From Lenisia limosa (lineage: Eukaryota; Breviatea), in NCBI GenBank assembly GCA_001655205.1, contig LPNZ01005809.1, positions 1 through 22,164 on the forward strand: 22,164 nt of DNA, written 5' to 3'. The position numbers and the translations under genes are program-made. Under the pieces are notes generated by a model. It saw nothing but the letters and a program-made list of their open reading frames with translations. It did not search any database and had not been told where the DNA came from. Positions 9,238 to 19,954 of the stretch are shown one piece after another (position 1 is the first letter of the stretch; each line of letters begins with the position of its first letter).

Positions 9238-12200
9238 TCAGGCGCTACGATGACCCAACACCGCTGTTCTACGGCCAAAGGCCACCCAAAACAGCAGCAC
9301 GACTAAGCTCCAGACGCCGAGCCGAAGCCAGGCTAGTGCCCTCATTTGCGACAGGAGGACACAGTGGATAGCTNNNNNNNNNNNNNNNNNNNNNNNNNNN
9401 NNNNNNNNNNNNNNNNNNNNNNNNNNNNNNNNNNNNNNNNNNNNNNNNNTAAAGGGCATTTCTTAAAAGAAAACACACATTTGTCCCAAAGAACCTAAGT
9501 TCATATGATATGATCTGATTCAACAGTCAACACTTCGCACCTATTCCAAAGAGAGGGAGGATTGGGACCATTGGGCAAATAAAAGCTGGGGACACGGCCT
9601 CGGAAATTTGGGGTAACAGCCATGAAGCCAACATTAGTACAGTGGCAAGGGATGCGGCCTCGTACCTGCGGATGTGAACATTGTGGAAATAACCAAGTAT
9701 TTGAAAAACAGGAAACAGTACAAATCAACTTTTGCAAAGCGGAGCAGAAGACAAGCCAAATTCAACCCACCATCTGAAGTCGTACTGAAGGCCGAATCCT
9801 GCTGCCAGACACGCAGCTATGAATAGCACCACGAGGAACATTGCAAAGGAGTGCGAGGCGGGCTTCCTGGATTTGTAACATAGGAATAAATAAGAAATTA
9901 CAGTGTAATGAGAGCGGGGTTAGAGACGTCGAAGCCTCAGTTGCATTACTTCTGCTCTTTGCTCACTTATTTGAAGCATTAGAAACTTGATCGTCAAGGA
10001 CAGAGTTGATAAGGGCATCATTTTCAACGTCCTTCTCAACCGACTCCTCCTGCATATGGGTGAATGTGTGGTCTTATGGCAGTCATGTACATATCACATA
10101 TCAATGAAGAAGTTAAGAAGGAAAGTAAGGTGGAGTATCAAACTAAATATTGTCATATCTAATATCATGATACTATACCATACTATATTGCGAGTATACT
10201 GGGGAGGTAAGCAGAAAGCTGTGCACAGAGGTGTAAGTGAATTAATATGAAACTATAATTCAATATCTCTTATAAGCGNNNNNNNNNNNNNNNNNNNNNN
10301 NNNNNNNNNNNNNNNNNNNNNNNNNNNNNNNNNNNNNNNNNNNNNNNNNNNNNNNNNNNNNNNNNNNNNNNNNNNNNNNNGACAACAGAGCAAAAACGGT
10401 GATAGAGGCCTTCAGTTATCGCCCCACCTTTCTAAATCTCAGGGAGATAATGGCGACACATACGACAATGTAAGAAGAAATCAGGCCAATACCTGAATTG
10501 AGTGTAAGAAAAAAGAGAATAATGCTGTTACAAAAACAAGACACACGTTCCTCTGATTGTTCCTTCCAACCAAGAGTAGAAGCTATGCCTTCAAGGTCCA
10601 AAAACAGCGCCAATATCGCAGCAACAGTTCCACAGTAAACCTGCATTGTCAAAAAAAAAGTCAGAGAAGACCGATATGCTGCATCTGATGCATTCATGCG
10701 CTATTGTGTACACAAATGTTTATGGAGTTTACGCTTTCTATTCTGATAATTAGATGTTAGCTCTTCTCATATTCCGAATTCAGGTTATAGTTGATGAGGA
10801 AACCCTACTTGGGCGTAGAGGGGAGTCGAGAATCGTTGTGACGTCTTCGCAAAAAACGAGGGTAACAACCCATCAGAAGCCATGGCAAAGTAGATCCGCG
10901 GCTGACTAAAGAGCCCCACAAACAGACTTGTCACTAATCCTGGGGGGGGGGCATAAGCAGACAAAACTCCATAAAATAGTAGGCATGCATGAAACGCAAA
11001 TAAACCCAACGACATTGGTAAAACAAGACGGAATAGAACGCTTCCCTTCTGACAGCCATATATTATATCATAGAATATAATATAATATTTTAATTTACAT
11101 ATCATATACTATGAGCTTACCCAAGGCAGCACCAGCGTCAATAAACGGGGGGAGAAAGCCAAGTCCCACACTCGAAAAACCAGAGGATAGGGGGGCATCC
11201 TTGTCAATCTAAAATGGGTCAAGACAAGTTTAAAACTTCCAACAAGTCTGACCACCCACCTCAGAATAGGGTATCAGGCCGGTGACAACGATGGTGACGC
11301 CACCGTATAATCCGATGCAAACAAGCAGTGATAAAACAATGGCAATGGGAAGGTTGCGCTGGGAGGAGTTACAGATAAATCGAAATAATCAGCCTTGCTG
11401 CTATCCATGTAGTGACAGTAATTAATTATGGTATTAAAAAGCAGTTATTGTCTTTTGTACCCAATGGGTGCAATACCCCCTCCATCATAACATCAATCAG
11501 AGTGATCAAAAATGACACTAAAATAAAAATATCGCACCCGAGGGTTTATGGCCTCTTCGCCACAGTTGGACAGAACGTCAAATCCGATATAGGAGAAAAA
11601 CACAGTTGCCGCCCCCCAAAGCACTGGCGACGCGCCTACTCAGTAAAAGGTGTGAAGGAATACGGATTCTGAACTTCTATCAAATCAAGGACAAAAAAAA
11701 AAAATGAACAGCCATATCCATTCACCTTTTGGAAAGAAAGGAGTCCAATTGTCGGTATCCACTTTCCAAAGGCCAAAGCCAATAATTAAAAATATAACCT
11801 GTAATTGCATAAGACGTGAAAATGTTAAGATCGTGTTTAATTTGTAATTTGAAAAATAACATGAAATTTATTGGCTTACTCCGATAGATAGTAAGGTGAC
11901 AATGCTGTTGAAACGGGCACTTTCCTTCACTCCACCTGAAAAAAAAGAGGAAAATTACACATCACAAGTTGTGTTTGAATAAAAAGAAGCCAGAATAACG
12001 TTAGGCAATATAACTTATCATCACTAGATGTTACTGGAACTCCACTTACGCAGTAAAAAGAGAGTTAAAATAACAATAACAAGAGCAGATAGCGGGTGAA
12101 GGGTCACAAGTCCAGTATCAACCTGAAGCTGATTAAGACAACTATCAACACTTTTCAAAACAGTTTGGTTGCAATGAGGTTTATTCATTGATAAAGTAAT

Positions 12201-13148
12201 TTTCTAAAGAATATTCCTCAAACCTCAACCATTTGACTTGGAATGTTGAGACCGATACCAGAGAAGAACTTGATTGTGTACCCCACAAGTCCATGGGATA
12301 TAGCTGCTGCACCTGGGAATGAAGTGAACGTGAATTCTTCTACAGAGAAAATGCCAAAAATGAGCTGTATATACTGTTATTCGACTTTAATGAAAGATTT
12401 TCAACAGTTCAACGCCAACCCTACCAAAGGAGTACTCCAGCATTAAGTTGGCCCCAACAAGTACGGCAGGTAATTCGCCGAGTACAGTGTAGGCAAATGT
12501 GTATGCTGCCCCTAGAGAATCAATACCGAATTAAGGGTAGAAAGGGTGGAGCTTAATTTTTGTCCCAGTTTATTTGATTTAATATTTTGATACAAGACAA
12601 GGGTCTAAGTCGGAATACATCAAATGGTGAGGTTAATAACATTGGAAAAAAAGTAGAAGAATATTGAAGGAAAACAACAAAAGAGCCCAAGACGAAACCC
12701 ACCGGAGACAGGGAAACGGGCCGACAATTCGGCATAAGCGAGGGCGTCAATCATGCATGCCACGCCGGCAAGGAAGAAGGACAGCACAGCCGCCGGACCA
12801 ATTTCTGTCGCCACCAGTCCTGCACCCGTCACACATATCGATCCCAGTCATTCAGGTTGAATATATCGGGTTATAAAACGAAACATGGTACTTGATTGCA
12901 TAATTAATCTCTGAATTTCCAAACCATAATCCAGCCCACCAGTGAGCACGAAGATGCCGGCACCAATGGTAGCACCGATTCCAAGCATGCATAAGTCCCA
13001 TAAGTCCAGATGACGCCTCAGCTGGCTTGTCACCGCCGAGACGGTCTTGCCTACAGCGAGTTGAATTGGGTGCGGCGGAATGGCGGGNNNNNNNNNNNNN
13101 NNNNNNNNNNNNNNNNNNNNNNNNNNNNNNNNNNNNNNNNNNNNNNNN
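9238..13148 (-). CDS. Amino-acid permease, APC superfamily, cationic amino-acid transporter-like
   Basis: Exons in coding order: from the gap at 13087 to 12940, then 12819-12703, 12511-12425, 12312-12224, 12122-12050, 11935-11880, 11798-11726, 11635-11538, 11358-11260, 11208-11121, 10939-10809, 10640-10571, 10492-10428, (gap), 10049-9967, 9866-9771, 9665-9541, (gap), 9373-9238 (TGA). About 545 codons are visible, near the usual size. Family marks are a cytosolic start ending LDLWDLCMLG, TM1 GIGATIGAGIFVLTG, AYAELSARFPVSG, KESARF, DNWTPFFPKG, YIGFDVLSNCGEEAINPRRN and SQPRIYFAMASDGLLP, then hydrophilic and hydrophobic C-terminal segments ending VWSLVVLLFWVAFGRR. SLC7 CAT-type relatives import Arg/Lys; exact substrate choice here is inference. 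The ATG is not visible and probably lies in the gap at 13088-13148. One exon may be hidden in the gap at 10279-10380. Confidence 0.9.
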
Positions 13149-13593
13149 TGCTGACCAAATAGTGGCGAAAAGTAGCCCACACTATGTCTTCAAGATGTGT
13201 TTTTGAATAATAATTATTCATATCTCTGAATAGAAAGCCCTAAGAGAAGAGTGTTACTAAATAGAACCAATGAATTGGCTTGGTGGAAAGGAAGAAATAG
13301 AACAAAAATGAAAAAAATGACAGAAAGAGAGATCATAATTGCCCCTTCTCCAAGCAGCCTAAAGAAAAATCCAAATTAAAAAGAGTATGCCCCCCCCCCC
13401 TCCAACGTCGGAAGGCTGCCATGTGGCCTTGGGTTATTTGCCAAAGGAGGAGCTATGCCATGCGGCCTGGTTCAAACGGGATGTGACTTGGAAAGTTGTC
13501 AGCGTTACCTCCAAGTTGCCTCCAGGTTGCCTCCTCGTGTAATTGAGTGGGAGGGATGTCTTTGGTTTGGATTTACAAAAACAAGAGGCGGAT
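13149..13593. promoter_or_regulatory. Divergent intergenic region between transporter and ankyrin gene
   Basis: Non-coding in my reading. It holds an A-rich stretch (13290-13380), a C12-type run followed by CTCC near 13389-13402, and three tandem 11-mers (13504-13536). It separates two genes read in opposite directions, so promoter function is inferred from layout only. Confidence 0.45.
13504..13536. repeat. Three tandem 11-bp units, GTTRCCTCCAR type
   Basis: The units are GTTACCTCCAA, GTTGCCTCCAG and GTTGCCTCCTC, back to back, with one or two changes between neighbours. They sit 58 bp before a plausible start codon of the ankyrin gene, so they may be a repeated regulatory site or simple slippage. 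Confidence 0.75.
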
Positions 13594-16563
13594 ATGGCAG
13601 AAAAGAGACAGCAGGCTGAATCGTTCTTCAAGGAATTGTCGGTTCTATCTTCTTTCTTCACAATGACGAAAATATAAAGCAATTAATAATTAACAATCCT
13701 GGACAGGAGCTGCAAGTTGGTTGCAAAGGCTGGGGCTGGGCTGGGGTGGCTGGGGGGCTCCTCAACTTCAAAGATCATTACGATCCTTAAGATCACGATG
13801 CTTTGCTCAAAAATCCATCGAAAAACTGGGTCTTTACACCCCCAGATGTTGATGAATTTAAGTTCCACCCCCGCCCCTCCNNNNNNNNNNNNNNNNNNNN
13901 NNNNNNNNNNNNNNNNNNNNNNNNNNNNNNNNNNNNNNNNNNNNNNNNNNNNNNNNNNNNNNNNNNNNNNNNNNNNNNNNTGAAGATAATGAGATAGTTG
14001 AGGAATCGGAGCTTTCCAATGTTCTTTCTCCTGACAGTACTTCTTCCAGAAGTGTTGATCTCCCCCCTCTTCAAACAAAACATGTTCCCAAGTCCAAGAA
14101 GGAGGACCTTCTCATGAGGTCATGCGCCACCGGAGACATTGCGAACATCAAACGCTGCCTTCTCTCTGTCAGCTCTAACGTGCAATGCGGTCCATTGAAG
14201 ATCACCCGTTTGGGGGTTGGCTGCTCTCTTGAGTGTTTTGTCCATATTGTCATATCAAGGTTATCTGTTGGTCATATATTTACTGCTTTTCTGTTTCTTT
14301 GATATCATCAGGGAATTAATGACATTCGATTGATCTGTGCCAAGCAATAAAATTTCTCCCCTTCATACAAATGACATCTATCAATGGTCCACCCAACTAT
14401 TTAGCCTTGCATGCTGCGGCGCTAAAGGGACAGACAAATGCAGTAAAAGTTGGTTGTAAGTACCTTCCATGAAAATTCCTTTTTACAAAGTGTCTTTTAT
14501 TGAATAATAAAAAGCTATTTCTGCAACGCATTGACTGGTGAGGCATATTTGCCCCCCCCCCCAACCGTATAACGTAATCAGGTACTCCTGCGGCNNNNNN
14601 NNNNNNNNNNNNNNNNNNNNNNNNNNNNNNNNNNNNNNNNNNNNNNNNNNNNNNNNNNNNNNNNNNNNNNGAAATGGCAGCACCGCCATGCACAACGCTG
14701 CAGCCCGTGGCGCACTCCTCATCTGCAGACTCCTGTTCTCAAGGTATTTACCATGAGCTTTTCCCCAAACAAGCAGAGTTTTGCTTTTGACTTCTGTTGT
14801 TCGTGTTTACATTATGTTGTTTTATAACCATATCACTGCGCTATCTCAAAAATGAAGCGGATGTGTTTTGTCAGTTTATATCCAAGAAACGCCTCGGTTC
14901 TGGTGGCCAACGGGGATGGCCAATTGCCGATTCATGTCGCACAAGCCGCACAGAACAAGGAGGTCATTGCATTCCTCAAGGATGCAAAGCTGAGAGAGGT
15001 AACCAAGGAATTCGGGTGATTCTTAAATAGAAAAGTTCATTTGTTTGGATAAATTGTGCTATATGTGCCTGATTTTTTTAGACTGGAAAGTCATGTGCGT
15101 CGTGCGGAAAAGCATTCAAGAAGATGCGTGTTACCGCCCTCCCTTGCCTGTCCTGCTCCCGTATGCTTTAACCAAAACAGACACAAATAATCACTGTTTT
15201 TCAGAATTACACAACTATGATTACCCTTAAAATATCTTGGTATTTCTATTTCTTGAATTGTTTTATAAGCTAATGGTCCCTCGACCACCCAGGATCATAC
15301 TGTCGTCTTTGTTGCTGCAGAGACCTCCCTCCTTCAACTGCCTGCACACTCCTTCTGGCCGAACCCCGTCCTTTCAATGTTGGTGCTTTTGGGTGCTGAT
15401 TTCTATTGTTGGGTACCCAAGTCCTGATATGGGGTGGTGCTATGTTTAAGAATGCCAAAAGATCTACAATCCAGAGATTTTGCTGACACACCTGGCCAGC
15501 TTCGTCTTCCTACCTCTATTGTGATTTGGCAAATCATGTAATAGTTGTAGCTCTGCGGGATACCCTAGATATGACCTTTTTCAAATCCCTTAGGGGTATA
15601 TTTTAGTTGTATGGAAGTATTGATTGTATTCTGCACACAGTCCTCACAGCATTACAGGGGACATCTACACCCACAGTCCTCCCCACTCCCCACATTATTG
15701 ATGAAATAAAACCTACTCCCGCTCCGCCTGTCAAGTAAGCCTCATTGAGTTTGTGCAAATGTGATACTATATATCAAGGATTCTCTTGTTCTTTCTACAA
15801 TCAACTTGAGCTTTATTTCAATGCACTATTTAGTAATATTCTTAGAGGGCCAAAGACAATCTACTACGACAATCATGGACTTCTGAGAATTACGTATGAC
15901 AGGGCAGTCGTTGAGTTTAGTGAGATTCAGTGCAGAATACATAAACCAGACTTTGTTCTGTACCCTTACGCTCAGTGCTACTGGAGAGACATATACAGAC
16001 CAGACAACACCCTACAATCTTTGTGACCGATGTTATGTTGGACGTTTGTGGGAGGTGTTCCCAACAATGCCGTTGGACTCCCTTGTAGCCTGCTTAATGG
16101 TGAGGTATTGTGCTTCAAGCTTTATTTCACAACTGAAGGGGGGGGGGTGAGTTGAAATAAAGAGAACGACATTATGTAGCTATATATATATGATATATAT
16201 AGATATATATATATTATAGCTATATGCATATCATATATCATAATAAACATATACTATATTTATTTTGCCTTTGCTTTTATTCTCAAAATATAATGGGATA
16301 TTGCGTGGCCTCTGCGCAAGGCTACCTTTCCAACATTGCAGGAATCTGGGCATGACAGAGAAAAGGCTGAAGAGGGGCTGACAACTTTGTTGGAAGCTTC
16401 CGCGTCTTACAAAAGAGACGAGTTCGGCAACCTCAGGCCGATCACTCAGCGCGATACGTGAGAGGGTTCCTTCTTTTCACTCAGTTGGAAAGAGCTATGT
16501 TTCTGATACTTTTGCAGCAGTGTGAATTTTAATAGCACCCAGAGCTTACATATTTATAAATAG
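13594..16563 (+). CDS. Ankyrin-repeat protein with FYVE-like cysteine finger (model partial)
   Basis: Well supported exons are 13792 to the gap at 13880 (DALLKNPSKNWVFTPPDVDE), from 13982 (acidic/Ser-rich, then KKEDLLMRSCATGDIANIKR), 14405-14455 (LHAAALKGQTNAVKVG), the gap to 14743 (NGSTAMHNAAARGALLICRLL), 14887-14998 (NGDGQLPIHVAQAAQNKEVI), 15082-15160, 15293-about 15379, 15658-15734, 15976-16099, 16342-16457 and 16518-16563 (TAG). Three or more ankyrin units (TALH/TAMH/LPIH signatures) precede a finger with spacing C-x2-C-x13-C-x2-C-x4-C-x2-C. That spacing is FYVE-like, but the basic R+HHCR patch is missing, so phosphoinositide binding is doubtful. A Pro/Thr-rich linker and a CDRC-containing C-terminal part follow. 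Ankyrin units bind protein partners; function here is unknown. The ATG at 13594 (MAEKRQQAESFFKELS) looks like a start, but its splice to the next exon is not solved. Confidence 0.7.
13729..13757 (+). repeat. G-rich tract with four or more G-runs
   Basis: GGC-TGGGG-CTGGG-CTGGGG-TGGC-TGGGGGG: several runs of three or more G within about 29 bases on the coding strand, in a probable intron or leader of the ankyrin gene. The spacing is compatible with a G-quadruplex; this is inference from composition. Confidence 0.6.
16119..16160 (+). repeat. Imperfect hairpin with a G-run in its loop
   Basis: The arms CTTTATTTCA(CA)AC and GTTGAAATAAAG are near-complementary and enclose a G10 run, inside the intron 16100-16341 of the ankyrin gene. 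One small bulge is needed to pair the arms. Confidence 0.6.
16175..16262. repeat. AT-alternating, partly palindromic tract
   Basis: About 85 bases of TA-rich sequence with TAGCTATATATAT at one end and ATATTATAGCTATA further on, giving partial dyad symmetry. It lies in the same intron as the hairpin at 16119-16160. It is probably a microsatellite able to form a cruciform; no function is evident. Confidence 0.7.
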
Positions 16564-17346
16564 TTGTCCATTACTTCGGCTCGAAAGTCGATTTGTACGT
16601 ATCATTAGTGGATATTAGACCAGTGGATCTTTCATCTTGTTATTTATGGATGTTGTTTTAGCATTTGTGATTCACGGTTTAGGAATAGGCAGAGTATTCT
16701 CCCAGATTATAACAGAAGTAGCAGTGGGGGGGTATTCTGGATTATGACATAATTGGGTTCTCATTCGATCATTAACTTCATTCTGTGGCCCAGATCCCGC
16801 AATCTCACCCCCAGATGCAAGCCTAAGTGTTCTGCCAGCTGCATCAGTTGTCATAGATAAGTTGGCTGGGTGGAAAGAGGAACTCAAAATGACTCAGACA
16901 TAATCAAATATGTCCACCAACGACAATTTTAACCATCCAGATGGCCTGTTGAAACGGTCGAATTGAATGAGCGCAAACCGGGCGTCTCTGAAGAGATGGT
17001 ATGATTTTGGGTCTATTAATATGATGCCATACTCGTCACCCGCTATTGTTAGCCTGAAGTGGCTTGGACATGTATTATATGATATCATGTGACTGGTGAA
17101 TATTGTGATACGTTTTCGTGTACTTTGTACTACATCACAGAATTGAAGACGTAAGTTCCAATGACGGCTTCAGTTAGCAGAGGCTCTTTCGGTCACTAAC
17201 GGTGATGTGAATGCTGCGTGTATCTGGCTAGATAACCAAACGGGTGGGGGTCATAACAGCATGTCTTGTTTCTCCTTGCACCATAATCTCCTCCTATTTT
17301 TTCTCTGTTCCCCATGAACAACTTTATGTAGACATTTACTTTTCAG
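16564..17346. other. Unassigned interval between ankyrin and rhomboid genes
   Basis: No gene is assigned with confidence. On the plus strand, 16794-16903 is open and ends PAASVVIDKLAGWKEELK...TAA after a good acceptor (CCCAG), so it could be an alternative last exon of the ankyrin gene; its phase does not match the donor at 16458. On the minus strand 17088-16894 is open for 64 codons (contains GDEYGIILIDPK), and 16887-16672 is open too. Promoter and first exon(s) of the rhomboid gene must also lie here. Confidence 0.4.
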
Positions 17347-19680
17347 CTCACGAAATACCCGAGGTTAAGCCGGAAACAGTGTTTTCGCCCAACACCCTGG
17401 CTAAGTCGCCTCCGTGTCCTTATTCTATTGGTGAGATAATTGACTTGTATGTATGATTTCTTATTCCTTGTGTGATAGTTTCCTTCTAACTCACTAGGTG
17501 GATCAAATCCGCAACCATCATCTCCAATTAACCCCGTCTCTGTTGACGAGACCATCATTGTAGGCTTGTTATCTAACACTGTTGCTTAAAAAGGAGAGTA
17601 TTCCTTCATCGTTTTGTTTTTATTTGCACACTATTGCATGATTCAGCACTGTTAACACCGAAGGCAACTTTCCCGACACTAGACAGGGAGGTTGTGGCCT
17701 TCTTCGTGGAGCAAGGCAACAGAAATATCAAGGGTAGTCTGGTGGAATGCTCTAAGAGGGTAGTCTGGCGGAAATATCAAGGCTCTACGAGGTGTTTGTT
17801 CTTTGATAGTTTAATTTTTTTATCACCTCTTTTCTCATTGCACATCGTCAGTTGTGTATTTCGTGAATACACAGTTGAATACGAGAGCTCCTGTGTTATT
17901 ATTGCGTAGAAATAGTGAACTTGGTCACATCTGAAACCGGGCTTCAGCCCAAGGCAATTTCAAAGGTTTGTACTATTACCCCCTCTTCTAGATGCCACTT
18001 TTTGATTGATCAGGGAGGCAAGAAATCTAATAATGCGATTACAGCTGCAGAAGCGGATCTTCAACTGGTGCTATTGTTAGTGGTTTTCATTACTGCGAAC
18101 ACGTCTATCTGGCAGTTGAAACCCGTAATACCTCCGCAGACTGACTACGGCTGAGAACACACGAGCTGAAAGAGGCCGGACAGTCTTTGACGATCTTCGT
18201 GACATTCAGGTCGGTAGGGTTGACTACGTTGGCTTATTGAGAGGGCAAGATGAACTATAAGGGTCTTCATCTGAAATCTGAGGTGGATCGTTGGCTGTGT
18301 TTTGTTCTTTTGTGGGGTTTACAACTTGGGCTTTTCTTTTGACACCGTCAGAATGACAGGTACGATTTCATTTTCGACACACGGAAGAAGAGCAAGCCGT
18401 ATTTCAGCTACTTCGTCGGCGTTGCCTGTCTGCTTTTCTTCTTCTATTCACTGTACTACAACGGGGGAATTGCGACCCTCAAAGAAAACTGGACAATTGG
18501 CCCGTCTGTCAACACGTTGATTGAACTTGGCGGCAACATGGTAGTAGGGTCTTGCTGTGTTTGAGTTTAAGGCTTTATAATGGGTGTTTGGACTTTAAGG
18601 CTTTATTATGGTTGCATTTATTTGTTTTTACGTCTCACGTTAAAATATTATTGATAGAGTATCACAGGAATCCCCGTTGACAATTTAGGGGGACTTGGTT
18701 CGAGAGGGAGAGTGGTGGCGAATGGCCACGGCACCCTTTCTCCATGCGGGTGTTATTCATATTGGTGGGGGGGGGGGTAATATGACTTTATTAGATACTG
18801 TTTTGAAATATTTACATATTACCATTCAGATGTTCGAATCCATTTAATAACTTTTTAGCGATGAACGCAGCAGTACTTTGGACCACAATGCGAGGCCTGG
18901 AGAGAGACTGGGGCATTGTGGCTATGATAGGAATCTACGCCGCCGGATGTCTTGTCGGCAATCTTGGTGGGCGATGCTGATTATCTTGCTGGGGCTTTGT
19001 AAAAGCAGATGATAGAACAATGAATATAACCGTCCCCCCCCCCCCNNNNNNNNNNNNNNNNNNNNNNNNNNNNNNNNNNNNNNNNNNNNNNNNNNNNNNN
19101 NNNNNGGCGAGTAGCGGGCTCATGGCCCTTTTCGGAGCTCTCATCTCAGATACCACTATCAACTACGCTGTAATGACTCGAGTGGGTGGAGGCGTAAATC
19201 ATATAGAACTCCTGATGACTATTGTTTTGTACTCAAGTCCTAACCGCAAAGGCGCGAAGGCAGCTTGTCATCCACATCACCACCGTCGTTATCTACTTTG
19301 TGTTCGGCTTTCTGCCGTTCATTGACAACATGGTCCATGGAGGCGGCATGCTTGGGGGGATGGCTGCAGCGTTCCTGCTTCTCCCCATGTACAAAGCTAG
19401 TGGCAAGAAGGTGGGACACAACAGCCTACTTTTTATATTTTCCGGCTTGTTGGTGAAACTCATCTTACACTACCCTGGCTTCTTACGATGAAATTTCAAA
19501 AAAGACCAAGTATGATGAATTGGCCTTCTTTCATTGACGATCAAGGTTGCAGTTGTCCGGATTGGCGGCTTCGTTTTCCTCATTACTATGATTGCTCCTC
19601 TTGTTTTCATCTTGGAAACCACGAGCACAGAGTGGAACTGTGAAGTATGTTGTGCCATTGCAGGTCATTTCAACTGCTGA
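17347..19680 (+). CDS. Rhomboid-family intramembrane serine protease
   Basis: Supported exons: 17347-17430, 17498-17559, (unresolved near 17640-17790), 17910-17965, 18014-18075, 18140-18209, 18352-18540, 18689-18764, 18859-18966, gap to 19181, 19252-19410, 19546-19680 (TGA). A hydrophilic Pro/Ser-rich cytosolic part leads to RYDFIFDTRKKSKPYFSYF and TM1. The L1 loop has the WR signature (EGEWWRMATAPFLHAG); next come HIAMNAAVLWTTMRGLERDWG and GIYAAGCLVGNLG. The GxSx motif follows as ASSGLMALFGAL (catalytic Ser codon 19110-19112; the preceding Gly lies in the gap), then DNMVHGGGMLGGMAAAFLL with the catalytic His at 19336-19338. Both dyad residues are present, so it should be active, unlike iRhoms. 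A last helix and a Cys-rich tail (WNCEVCC) close it, as in eukaryotic secretase-type rhomboids. Substrate is unknown. The start codon is not located. Confidence 0.88.
17722..17782 (+). repeat. Nested direct repeats in the rhomboid 5' region
   Basis: GAAATATCAAGG occurs at 17722-17733 and 17771-17782. Between them GGGTAGTCTGGYGGAA occurs at 17732-17747 and 17758-17773. This looks like a small local duplication in or beside a rhomboid exon, and it hampers choice of the splice site there. Confidence 0.8.
18566..18611 (+). repeat. Short tandem duplication in a rhomboid intron
   Basis: TTTAAGGCTTTATAATGG at 18566-18583 recurs with one change at 18595-18611/12, about 28 bp apart, in the intron 18541-18688. 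It is a simple recent tandem duplication. Confidence 0.8.
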
Positions 19681-19954
19681 TTTTGACTTTTGATTTTTGA
19701 TACTTGTTTTGTTGGGTTTGTTTCTTTTTTTGTTTCATATTAGCCTGGTAGTTTAGTTTTAGTTTTGAATGCAGTGTTTCCTTTCGTACTGCTGACACTT
19801 CCCATATTACTCATTTCTGCCTCTCATAATAGAAGATGATGGACAGTGTCTTGCAATACTGCTATCATTGAATGTACCAGGCACCTTGCAAGATTGATCA
19901 CTAGCGATGTTGAATCTTCCAAAACCATGATACCATAAGACCAAAAAACACATC
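19681..19954. other. Tail-to-tail spacer, no gene seen
   Basis: These 274 bp separate the stop codons of the rhomboid (plus) and helicase (minus) genes. It is T-rich on the plus strand directly after the rhomboid stop, consistent with a 3' untranslated region. No coding potential or structured RNA is recognised. Confidence 0.6.

Noticed and set aside
13149-13180. A GTG codon at 13180-13178 as start of the amino-acid transporter.
   Set aside because: Nothing supports GTG starts in this nuclear genome, and the stretch is separated from the TM1 exon by a gap; the true ATG is more likely within 13088-13148.
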